From Opitutaceae bacterium (lineage in GTDB: Bacteria; Verrucomicrobiota; Verrucomicrobiia; Opitutales; Opitutaceae): a stretch of DNA of 64,000 bases. The stretch spans positions 1-64,000 of the forward strand of contig CANJNJ010000001.1 in the NCBI GenBank assembly GCA_947474995.1. Direction: 5' to 3'. The translations under genes were made by a program, and so were the position numbers. Each line of letters begins with the position of its first letter. Position 1 is the stretch's first letter. The notes under the pieces were generated by a model. That model did no database searches, had not been told where the DNA came from, and saw nothing but the letters and a program-made list of their open reading frames with translations. This document shows positions 38,695 to 46,888 of this stretch, piece after piece.

Positions 38695-38723
38695 ATAGGT
38701 CCCATCGGAAGAATTGGACCTAT
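38695..38723. repeat. 29-nt inverted repeat element (8-13-8) overlapping a start codon
   Basis: ATAGGTCC-CATCGGAAGAATT-GGACCTAT; ATG at 38722. Confidence 0.8.
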
Positions 38724-39273
38724 GACCAAGCTCATACCTCCCCACGGCGGTTACGCCGGCCTAAAAACTTACCAGTCCGCGGAAATTGTCTACGACGCCA
38801 CCGTCGTCTTTTGCGATCGATGGATCGATTGCCGCTCCCGCACCCACAATCAAATGGTGCAGGCGGCCCGGAGCGGAAAACAGCACATCGCCGACGGCAG
38901 CATGGCCTCGGACACCTCGAAGAAGCTTGAGCTCAAGCTCGTGGGTGCGGCACGCGCGAACCTTGAGGAGCTGATGCTCGATTACGGCGACTTTCTGCGG
39001 CAGCGGGGGCTCACGACTTGGCACAAGGGAGATCCGCGAGCGGCGATCGTGCGGAGTCTGGCTTATGCTCCCGATCGGTCCTACGAGACTTATCGGACGT
39101 ATATTGAAAACCAGTCGGCCGAAATCGCGGCCAATACCCTGCTCTGCCTCAACCACCAGGCGAACTACCTACTCGACCAGTTGCTGCGCCAGCTGGAGCA
39201 ACAATTTCTCGCCGAAGGGGGATGCACGGAGCCGCTCCATCGCGTGGGCCCAGACGATCGCGCCGCCCCCTGA
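38722..39273 (+). CDS. Four-helix-bundle suffix domain / IVS-like protein
   Basis: MTKLIPPHGGYAGLKTYQSAEIVYDATVVFCDRWID...RTHNQMVQAARSGKQHIADGS...ANTLLCLNHQANYLLDQLLRQLE. Confidence 0.85.
   Translation: MTKLIPPHGGYAGLKTYQSAEIVYDATVVFCDRWIDCRSRTHNQMVQAARSGKQHIADGSMASDTSKKLELKLVGAARANLEELMLDYGDFLRQRGLTTWHKGDPRAAIVRSLAYAPDRSYETYRTYIENQSAEIAANTLLCLNHQANYLLDQLLRQLEQQFLAEGGCTEPLHRVGPDDRAAP
39074..39102. repeat. Internal copy of the 29-nt 8-13-8 element, within CDS
   Basis: ATCGGTCC-TACGAGACTTATC-GGACGTAT; 19/29 identical to 38695-38723 by hand alignment. Confidence 0.65.
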
Positions 39274-39279
39274 ACTGGC

Positions 39280-40572
39280 TCAACGCGTCTCCTGCACGCG
39301 GATGCGACGGTATTCCATCTGGCCATGATCGCTCTCAAGGCCGATCGAGCCGGTCGCTGACACGGGCATCGCGTCCGCCAGGACCTCGCCGTTGCACGTG
39401 CAATGAGCCAGGCCTCCTTTCACCGTGATCACGACTTCGTTCCAATCCAGCGGACGGTACTGCTTCAAATCCAGGTACGGCCCGGCGATCAGATAGTCGC
39501 GGCACTGCAATTGCGGTCCGCGCACAAAGATGCCGCTGTCGGCGTTCGGGCTCGCCCGAAACTCGAGCTTCAGCACGAAGTCACGCGGGAATTTTTGCGT
39601 GGTCATCAGCCGCTTGTACACGCGCTCGAGGTGCGAGACCGTCACGATCAGCCGCCCGTTCTTCACGAGGTAGCGGCCGTCCGGGTTCACCTTGAGTCCG
39701 TCAAAGGGCGCCCCGTCCGGATAGCCCCAGCCGGTGAGATCACGGCCGTTAAAAAGACTCGTGAAGCCCGGCTCAGGCGTGAAGTCATCCGGCCACGCCT
39801 CGACCAACCCCACCGTTTCGAGCATCGGGCGCAGGGCCTTTTCCCATTTGGCATAACCGACGCCGTTCGGGTGGAGCAAATCGGGAAACTCTTCCGGCTT
39901 CGCGTCACCCTGCCCGTTGGCAAAGAGTGCCCACGTGTCGAGCATCGTCACCTGCGGCTCGTCCTTGATCGCTTCGAAATAAAGCCGGTTGATTTTTCTG
40001 ATCTGATCCGCCGGCCGTTTCTTCGTCGCCGAACTCGGAAACACATTGCACAGCACCACGGGCATCGTTGCGCGGTGCTTTTTTAGCTCGGCCAGAATCA
40101 GATTCAAGTTGCCGGCAATCGTCTCGGGCGCGGCGCCTTCCTCTAAATCGTTCGTGCCAATGAGCAGCACGACGCCGCGCGGGTTGAGCGCGAGCACGTC
40201 CTCCTGCAACCGGATGAGCACACCGCGCGTGGTGTCTCCGCTGATGCCGCGATTGGCCACCTTCACGCCAGGAAACATACTGCCAATCGGATCGCCCCAG
40301 CCCTGGGTGATCGAATCGCCCAGAAAAACGATGGCCCCCTGATCCTGTGGCACGCGCGCCGCCCAGGCCGTGCGCCGCTCGGTCCAGAGTTTTTGAAACC
40401 ATTCGAACCGGCGCAACGGTCCCGCCCCCGGCAAACCGTCATCGGTCGCCGGCAGTGGGAATCGACTGGCTGGCGCCGCCGGGGCGGGGGCGGTCTCGGC
40501 GGCACCGCAAAAACAAGAGGCCGCGGCCAGAATCAGGACGCCGGCCATTCGGCGCAGGGAGGGAATTTTCAT
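39280..40572 (-). CDS. SGNH/GDSL hydrolase fused to DUF1080 (3-keto-disaccharide hydrolase-like)
   Basis: IVFLGDSITQGWG, LIGTNDLEEG, LHPNGVGY; then FTSLFNGRDLTGWGYPDG. Confidence 0.9.
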   Translation of the reverse strand: MKIPSLRRMAGVLILAAASCFCGAAETAPAPAAPASRFPLPATDDGLPGAGPLRRFEWFQKLWTERRTAWAARVPQDQGAIVFLGDSITQGWGDPIGSMFPGVKVANRGISGDTTRGVLIRLQEDVLALNPRGVVLLIGTNDLEEGAAPETIAGNLNLILAELKKHRATMPVVLCNVFPSSATKKRPADQIRKINRLYFEAIKDEPQVTMLDTWALFANGQGDAKPEEFPDLLHPNGVGYAKWEKALRPMLETVGLVEAWPDDFTPEPGFTSLFNGRDLTGWGYPDGAPFDGLKVNPDGRYLVKNGRLIVTVSHLERVYKRLMTTQKFPRDFVLKLEFRASPNADSGIFVRGPQLQCRDYLIAGPYLDLKQYRPLDWNEVVITVKGGLAHCTCNGEVLADAMPVSATGSIGLESDHGQMEYRRIRVQETR

Positions 40573-40681
40573 CGGGGCAGGAATAGGGGGAGCGCGACCT
40601 TGCGAACAGGCCCCCACGAAGGTCAAACGCGAATCACAGCAACGGCTTGCCGCGCAGCACGGGAGTCCGTTGGCTAGACCA

Positions 40682-41749
40682 ATGTCTTCCTCCTCCCCTC
40701 TGGCTGGACGCTCGGTGATTCGCTGGGGCATTCTCGGCTGCGGCGATGTCACCGAAGTGAAAAGCGGTCCCGGCTTTCGCAAAGCCGACTGCTCCCAGGT
40801 CGTGGCGGTCATGCGCCGCAACGGTGCGCTCGCCGCTGATTACGCCAAGCGCCACGGCGTTCCGCGCTGGTACGACAACGCCCAGGCCCTGATCAGTGAT
40901 CCCGAGGTCGACGCGGTTTATGTTGCCACTCCGCCCGGCGCCCATCTCGAACACGCGCTCCTCGTCGCCGCTGCCGGCAAGCCGTGCCACATGGAAAAGC
41001 CGATGGCCCGACACACGCCTGAATGCGACGAGATGATCGCCGCGTTCGCCCAGGCCAACCAAAAGCTCTTTGTGGCCTACTACCGGCGGGCGATGCCGCG
41101 CTTCGTCAAGGTGCGCGAGCTCCTCGAGTCCGGCGCCATCGGCCGGCTGAGCGGAGTCAGCTATCGTTTGTCCGCGGCCAACCGTCCGAATCCTGATCCC
41201 GCCAAAGGCGGCTGGCGCGTGGACGTGCCCAACTCCGGTGGCGGCCTCTTTCTCGACATCGGTTCGCACGTGCTCGACTTCCTCGATTACTGCCTCGGGC
41301 CGCTCAAAGACGTCCGTGGTCACGCCGCCCGCAACGCCACCGAAGGCAACGCGGAGAACGCGGTGACGCTCACGTTTCGGACCAAGGACGGCGCGCTTGG
41401 TACCGGCGCGTGGAATTTCGCGAGCCACGCGAACGAGGACATCCTCGAGTTCTCCGGCACCGCTGGTCGCATCTCGCTGAATTTTTTCGCGGCAGACCCG
41501 GTGCGGCTCGAAACGGCCAAAGGGATCGAATTGTTCGACATCCCCAATCCGCCGCACGTGGCCCAACCGCTGATCCAAACCGTCGTCGACGATTTGCTCG
41601 GTCGCGGCACCTGCCCGAGCACCGCGATCTCGGCCCGACGCACCCAACTGGTCATGGATCGCGTGCTCGTCGAATACTACGGCGGCCGCGGCGACGCCTT
41701 TTGGACCCGGCCCGAAACCTGGCCGGGGGCGGCCGTCACTCCCCAATAA
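40682..41749 (+). CDS. Gfo/Idh/MocA family oxidoreductase
   Basis: IRWGILGCGDVTEVKSGPGF, EKPMARHTPECDEM. Confidence 0.93.
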   Translation: MSSSSPLAGRSVIRWGILGCGDVTEVKSGPGFRKADCSQVVAVMRRNGALAADYAKRHGVPRWYDNAQALISDPEVDAVYVATPPGAHLEHALLVAAAGKPCHMEKPMARHTPECDEMIAAFAQANQKLFVAYYRRAMPRFVKVRELLESGAIGRLSGVSYRLSAANRPNPDPAKGGWRVDVPNSGGGLFLDIGSHVLDFLDYCLGPLKDVRGHAARNATEGNAENAVTLTFRTKDGALGTGAWNFASHANEDILEFSGTAGRISLNFFAADPVRLETAKGIELFDIPNPPHVAQPLIQTVVDDLLGRGTCPSTAISARRTQLVMDRVLVEYYGGRGDAFWTRPETWPGAAVTPQ

Positions 41750-41779
41750 TTTCCCCACCTCCCTTCGCCAATTTTTCCC

Positions 41780-42553
41780 ATGAACAAACTCCAAGGTAAA
41801 CGCGCCCTCGTCACCGCCGGCGCCCAGGGTATCGGGCTCGCCATCAGCCGCCAATTGCTCGCGGCCGGCTGCGACGTCTTCGTCCACTATTTTCGCAGCG
41901 CCGATGGCGCTCGCGAACTCACGGCGGAGGCCCAGAAGCTCGGTCGACGCTGTGGCACCGGCAGCGCGGACCTCACCACCAGCGAGGAAAGCAACCGGCT
42001 CGTCGCGGAGGCCGTGAAGTTCCTCGGAGGCATGGATATTCTGGTCAACAACGCCGGCTCGATGATCGCGCGCCGCCCGCTCGTCGATGCCGACGATGAA
42101 TTCTGGTCCGACGTGATGTCGCTCAACCTCGGCAGCCTCCGCCGCGTCACGCGCGCTTCGATTCCCCACTTGGTCGCCGCGGCCAAGACCGGCGGCGGCG
42201 CGAGCATCGTCAATCTCTCCTCGCTCGCCGCGCGCAACGGCGGCGGCGGCGGCGCGCTGGCTTATGCCACCGCCAAAGGCGCCGTGCTGACCCTGACGCG
42301 CGGGCTCGCCAAGGAACTCGGACCGCAAGGCGTGCGCGTCAACTCGCTGACGCCCGGGCTCATCCTCGGCTCCGCCTTCCACGCCACGCATACGCCGGCC
42401 GAGGCGCAGAAGGCCATCATCGCCACGATCCCGCTCGGACGCGCCGGCACGCTCGAAGATGTCGCCCGCGCGGCCGTTTTCCTGGCCAGCGAATACGACG
42501 GCTTCATCAGCGGCGCCGCGATCGATATCAACGGCGGCGTCTACGGCGGCTGA
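41780..42553 (+). CDS. SDR family oxidoreductase
   Basis: ALVTAGAQGIGLAIS, VNNAG, YATAKGAVLTLTRGLAKELGPQGVRVN. Confidence 0.93.
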   Translation: MNKLQGKRALVTAGAQGIGLAISRQLLAAGCDVFVHYFRSADGARELTAEAQKLGRRCGTGSADLTTSEESNRLVAEAVKFLGGMDILVNNAGSMIARRPLVDADDEFWSDVMSLNLGSLRRVTRASIPHLVAAAKTGGGASIVNLSSLAARNGGGGGALAYATAKGAVLTLTRGLAKELGPQGVRVNSLTPGLILGSAFHATHTPAEAQKAIIATIPLGRAGTLEDVARAAVFLASEYDGFISGAAIDINGGVYGG

Positions 42554-42610
42554 GCGCCCGCACCGCTTTCGAACTGCGCACGGTTCCGCAAGCCGTCCCT
42601 CCCTACCGCC

Positions 42611-43405
42611 ATGCGCTTCGCCGGCAAAATTGTTTGGATCACGGGGGCTTCGTCCGGGATCGGCGAGGCGCTGGCCTATGCGTTTGCGCGGGAAGGTGCG
42701 CGGCTCGTGCTCTCGAGCCGCCGCGCTCCTGAACTCGAGCGGGTACGCGCCGCGTGCGTCCGTCCCAGCGAGCACGTCGTCTTGCCGCTCGACCTGATGC
42801 AGCCGGACACGTTTCCCCGCGCCGTCAGTGAGATCATTCGCCAATGCGGCTCCCTCGACGTGCTGGTGAACAACGGCGGTGTCAGCCAGCGCGCCCGCGC
42901 GCTTGACGCCACGGTCGAAGTGGAGCGCGCGTTGATGGCGGTGAATTATTTCGGCCCGGTCGCGCTGACCAAGGCGGTTCTCCCCGGCATGCTCGCTCGC
43001 CGCGCGGGTCACGTCGTCGTGGTCAGCAGTGTCATGGGCTACGTCGGCACGCCCGGCCGTTCCACCTATGCGGCGGCCAAGCATGCGTTGCATGGTTACT
43101 TCGACTCCCTCCGCGCCGAAGTCTGGCGCACGGGAATCAAAGTCACCCTCGCCTGCCCCGGCTACGTGAAGACCTCCGTTTCCACCAACGCGCTCGGGCC
43201 CCGGGGCGAAAAACATTCCGTCAACGAAGCGACCCACGAAACCGGCATTCCCGCCGAGCGCTGCGCTGCCGCCATCGTCCGCGCCGTGGCGCGCGGTCGC
43301 GAGGAAGTCGCCGTCGGCGGCCCCGAGATCGCCGGGATTTACGTCAAGCGCTTCGCGCCCTGGCTCTTTTCCCGCATTGTCCGGCGGCTGAAGTTTTCCA
43401 CCTAG
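42611..43405 (+). CDS. SDR family oxidoreductase
   Basis: VWITGASSGIGEALAYAFAREGARL, NNGG, YAAAKHAL. Confidence 0.93.
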   Translation: MRFAGKIVWITGASSGIGEALAYAFAREGARLVLSSRRAPELERVRAACVRPSEHVVLPLDLMQPDTFPRAVSEIIRQCGSLDVLVNNGGVSQRARALDATVEVERALMAVNYFGPVALTKAVLPGMLARRAGHVVVVSSVMGYVGTPGRSTYAAAKHALHGYFDSLRAEVWRTGIKVTLACPGYVKTSVSTNALGPRGEKHSVNEATHETGIPAERCAAAIVRAVARGREEVAVGGPEIAGIYVKRFAPWLFSRIVRRLKFST

Positions 43406-43425
43406 CGCCGGTCGGAGACCGGCGC
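43405..43425. terminator. Convergent hairpin GCGCCGGTC-GGA-GACCGGCGC
   Basis: Perfect 9-bp stem between convergent genes. Confidence 0.55.
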
Positions 43426-43429
43426 CCCG

Positions 43430-44629
43430 TCACGCGAAGCTGCCGCCCTGGACGAGGCCGAGTTCCCGGCGGCGGCGTTTGCGCTCCGTGGCGGCGGCAC
43501 GCGCGTAACCGGTCCGGCGGTGTTCGAGCAGCGGATCGACGGGCAGCTGGTTCGCCCTGCGCCAGGCGTGCAACGCCGGGGTCACGTCGGTGGCAAACGC
43601 CCGCTGCAGCAGGCGCTCGGCATCGACCACGTTGTTCTTCGCCTGCGCGCGACGGAGCGCGTCGTGATCGACCAGCGCCGCCTTGGCATAAAGTGCCTGT
43701 GCCATCACCACGGTCTCAATCGTCGCCTCGATTTTCGGCTTCTCGTTGTGGCACTGGTCAATCATGTAGGCGATCTTCGGCATCCGGCCGCGGTCCGAGG
43801 CGAAGAAATGGATTTCGTGAAAAATCCGAAACGCCTGGTAGGGATCGATTGAACCCAGCGTGAGATCGTCGTCCGCGTAGCGCCGGTCATTAAAGTGGAA
43901 TCCACCCAGCATATCTTCGTCGAGCAACCACGCGACGATCTGCTCGATGTTCTGCGCAGCGTAATGGTGCCCCGTGTCGACCAAGACCTTCGCCCTGGGA
44001 CCGGCTTTCTTCGCGAGCACGTAAGCCATGCCCCAGTCGGCAATATCCGTCGCGTAGAAGGCGGGCTCGAAGGGCTTGTATTCAACCAACATGGTCTGCT
44101 TCGGCCCGAGCTTGCGGTGCAACGCCCGCAGCGAATCCTCAAAATTCTGCTTTCGTTCGCGGATGCTGCCCTGCCCGGGATAATTCGTTCCGTCGGCAAA
44201 CCACAGGGAAAGATATTCGCTGCCAACCGCTTTTCCGATGGCGACCGAATCATAGCAGTGCTGCAACGCGTGCGCCCGCACGGCGGCGTCATTATTCCCG
44301 AAGGAGCCCCATTTGTAGCACTGGTCCTGGAAGAGGTTCGGATTAATCGCCCCAATTTTTACGCCGTGCCGGCGCGCGAGCCGCGCGACCGCCTTGGGAT
44401 CCTCGCCGGGCTTGAAGTCCCAGAGGACGTGCACGGCGATGGTCGGACAGCATCCGGTCAAGGCGTGGACGTGACCGCCGTCGGCAAGTTTGTCCCCGAG
44501 ATCGATCGCGGCAGCGTCCTGGAAAAATTTTCCGAAGCGCGTGCCGGTGTCGGCGAAACCCCACGAGGGAGTCTCGATCGTGAACGTGTCGAGCGCCTCA
44601 CGGGCGCGGCGAAGTTGGGCCGGAGTCAT
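43430..44629 (-). CDS. L-rhamnose isomerase-like TIM barrel (RhaI type)
   Basis: LWDFKPGEDP, FADGTNYPGQGSIRERKQ, VDTGHHYAAQNIEQIVAWL, GGFHFNDRRYADDDLTLGSIDPYQ. Confidence 0.88.
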   Translation of the reverse strand: MTPAQLRRAREALDTFTIETPSWGFADTGTRFGKFFQDAAAIDLGDKLADGGHVHALTGCCPTIAVHVLWDFKPGEDPKAVARLARRHGVKIGAINPNLFQDQCYKWGSFGNNDAAVRAHALQHCYDSVAIGKAVGSEYLSLWFADGTNYPGQGSIRERKQNFEDSLRALHRKLGPKQTMLVEYKPFEPAFYATDIADWGMAYVLAKKAGPRAKVLVDTGHHYAAQNIEQIVAWLLDEDMLGGFHFNDRRYADDDLTLGSIDPYQAFRIFHEIHFFASDRGRMPKIAYMIDQCHNEKPKIEATIETVVMAQALYAKAALVDHDALRRAQAKNNVVDAERLLQRAFATDVTPALHAWRRANQLPVDPLLEHRRTGYARAAATERKRRRRELGLVQGGSFA

Positions 44630-44724
44630 GGTTGAAAAGGGTCATGCTGCGCAACGAACGGCGGCTGTCAGCCGAGAAAAGTGGGTGGACTTGCCCGGCG
44701 CTGACTCGAAAGTAATTTCCCTCG

Positions 44725-45657
44725 ATGAGCGCACCACCGAATCCCAACTGGATCCGCTTTTGGTCAGGGCTGGCACTCGGCACTTGGGGCGCAACGTCCG
44801 GCTGGACCCAACCCACCCCGGCCCATCCCAAATCCGAACCGGAAAATCCCGAGGAGTTTTCCCGCGTGCAAGGATTGTTCGACGTCGATCTGCCCAAGAC
44901 CGTCGAGCGACTGCGGCCCAAATTGATAATCCATCCGCACTTCGGAGATTTTCTGCACCGCTCTTACCTGCGGCTGCCGGTCGCCGTGCGCTTTGGGCTC
45001 AGCGATCACCTCGAACTCAATGCCGAGGTGGAATCGTATTTGGCCCACGGGCTAAAAGGGCATGGCCCTGGTTACGGACTCGATCGGTTGAGCTTGGGCG
45101 CGAAGTACCAGTGGCAGCACTGGCTCCGGCCGGAGGTCGACGTCAGCACGGGCTTCAACGCGTCATTTCCCGTGGGTCGGCCTCCGCTCGATCTGACCGA
45201 CGGCTACACACACTTCGAACCCTATGTCACTTTCTCACGCCGCTGGCCGGAATACCCGCGGCTCACTCCCTTCGTCAGTCTCGGGACGAATTTGATGTGG
45301 CAGTCCTCGGTGCCCGGCACTTTTGCCCGCAATGACGCCCACTCGCATTCGCTGGGCGGCGCGGCCGGTTTTTTGTACGATCGCGACGCGCTGAAGTACA
45401 CGCTGGTCTTCAGCTATTGGACGACGTCGTTGATCGGGCGTGGGAGCCACCAGTTCGTGTCGGTCAATCCGAGCGTGCTTTGGCAACTGCCCCGCGCCCT
45501 CACGCTCTATTCCGACGGACGCTGGATCTTCGGCATTGGCGTCAAGGCCATGTTCGGTCCCGACGGCACCGAATTAGGGACCAGTGCCAAACTGCGCGGT
45601 GAATTCCGTTTCCTGCGCCGTTTTCGCTCCGCGCCAAATCAAGCAGGGAAAAAGTGA
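44725..45657 (+). CDS. Hypothetical, probable outer-membrane beta-barrel protein
   Basis: Alternating hydrophobic/aromatic strands; no recognised family. Confidence 0.6.
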   Translation: MSAPPNPNWIRFWSGLALGTWGATSGWTQPTPAHPKSEPENPEEFSRVQGLFDVDLPKTVERLRPKLIIHPHFGDFLHRSYLRLPVAVRFGLSDHLELNAEVESYLAHGLKGHGPGYGLDRLSLGAKYQWQHWLRPEVDVSTGFNASFPVGRPPLDLTDGYTHFEPYVTFSRRWPEYPRLTPFVSLGTNLMWQSSVPGTFARNDAHSHSLGGAAGFLYDRDALKYTLVFSYWTTSLIGRGSHQFVSVNPSVLWQLPRALTLYSDGRWIFGIGVKAMFGPDGTELGTSAKLRGEFRFLRRFRSAPNQAGKK

Positions 45658-45659
45658 TC

Positions 45660-45690
45660 GAGCGCCGGCGTCAGGCTCGGCGCTCATTTT
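45660..45690 (+). terminator. Rho-independent terminator candidate
   Basis: GAGCGCCG-loop-CGGCGCTC followed by ATTTTAT, just after stop. Confidence 0.6.
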
Positions 45691-45777
45691 ATGGAAGGCC
45701 GAGTTCCGCGGAGGCCGCAGGGCCACTCACCATTAGATCGGCCTCGGCGGAGCTCGGCCCTCCACGCGAGATTCCAT

Positions 45778-46830
45778 TCACGAGCCCGCGGGCATAGGCA
45801 CGCTGAATTTTTTGCCCCACGGCTCGAGGCTCGGGAGGATGGCCGCGTAAAGTTCGATACCCGTTGCCAGTTGTTTCTCCCGGCGCCGCAACCCGGATTC
45901 ACCGGGCAGACGAACGCGCTCAAAACCCGGGCGGGGCGGATTTTCCCGACACGCGTCGGCGACAAATTCGGTCTGACGCGTGAAGTCCTTCCGTCCACCA
46001 AAGAATGCCGGATCAAAAACCTGGATAAAGATCGTGGCACCCCAGCCTTCGCCCGGTTCCGCGCGCCCGAAGCCCGCCAAGCCGCCGGTCAAAGCCTCGA
46101 CGAGCAACGCGAACGCATAACCCTTGTGCCCGTGATCCACTCCGCCCATCGGCAGGAGGGTGCCCGGCGGCTCGTTGAACAACACATTGGGATCGTCGGT
46201 CGGATTGCCGTCGGCATCGAGCAGCCATTTCCCAGGCATCGGCCGCTTCTCGTTCCGGCAGCGCGAAATCATGCCATTCGTCGTAATCGACATCGAGACG
46301 TCGAGAATCACGGGATAGCCGGCGGTCGGCCAGGCAGCCGCAAACGGATTCGGCGTGTACACCTTGCGCCGGCCGCCATGGGGCGCGACGCTGCTCATCG
46401 AGGGATCCGAGCAGGAAAGAATCACCATCAGGCCCTGTTCCGCAATGGGCCGCAAATACGCCGCCAGGCAGGCGATGTGGTGGCTGCGGCGAATCATCAG
46501 CGTGCAGGTGCCGTTCTTCTTGGCCCGTTCGGCCGCCAACGCCAGGCCGCGAACCGTAAGCCAAGGACCCGGCAGGCGGTTTCCGTCCCACGACACCGCC
46601 GCGGGAAAATCCGCGATCACGCGTTCCTGCCCGGTCTTGGTCAGTCCGCCCTTTTCCGCTTCGGCCAGATACTGCGGCAGCAACATCAGACCGTGGGTCG
46701 TGTGGCCCATCAGGTCGCCTTCCACGAGAATTTCCGCCACGACGCGGGCCTTGTCCGCCTCGACGCCCGCCTTCACCTGGAGGGCGGTGGCGAATTCAAT
46801 GAGTGTGGCCGGGGTATAACGGACGGACAT
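45778..46830 (-). CDS. Malate/L-lactate dehydrogenase (Ldh) family oxidoreductase
   Basis: GHTTHGLMLLPQYL, MGGVDHGHKGYAFALLVEALTGGLAG. Confidence 0.92.
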   Translation of the reverse strand: MSVRYTPATLIEFATALQVKAGVEADKARVVAEILVEGDLMGHTTHGLMLLPQYLAEAEKGGLTKTGQERVIADFPAAVSWDGNRLPGPWLTVRGLALAAERAKKNGTCTLMIRRSHHIACLAAYLRPIAEQGLMVILSCSDPSMSSVAPHGGRRKVYTPNPFAAAWPTAGYPVILDVSMSITTNGMISRCRNEKRPMPGKWLLDADGNPTDDPNVLFNEPPGTLLPMGGVDHGHKGYAFALLVEALTGGLAGFGRAEPGEGWGATIFIQVFDPAFFGGRKDFTRQTEFVADACRENPPRPGFERVRLPGESGLRRREKQLATGIELYAAILPSLEPWGKKFSVPMPAGS

Positions 46831-46888
46831 GCGCGCAGCCTACGAACCGAAGGAGTGTCGGCTAGCACAAAGCGCGAGAAGCCGTCGG

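Noticed and set aside
38695-39273. Complete diversity-generating retroelement around the four-helix-bundle protein
   Set aside because: No reverse transcriptase or template/variable repeat pair in the window; only a structural resemblance to Avd-like proteins.
40634-43237. 867-aa ORF on minus strand
   Set aside because: Antisense to three well-supported genes (Gfo/Idh/MocA and two SDRs).
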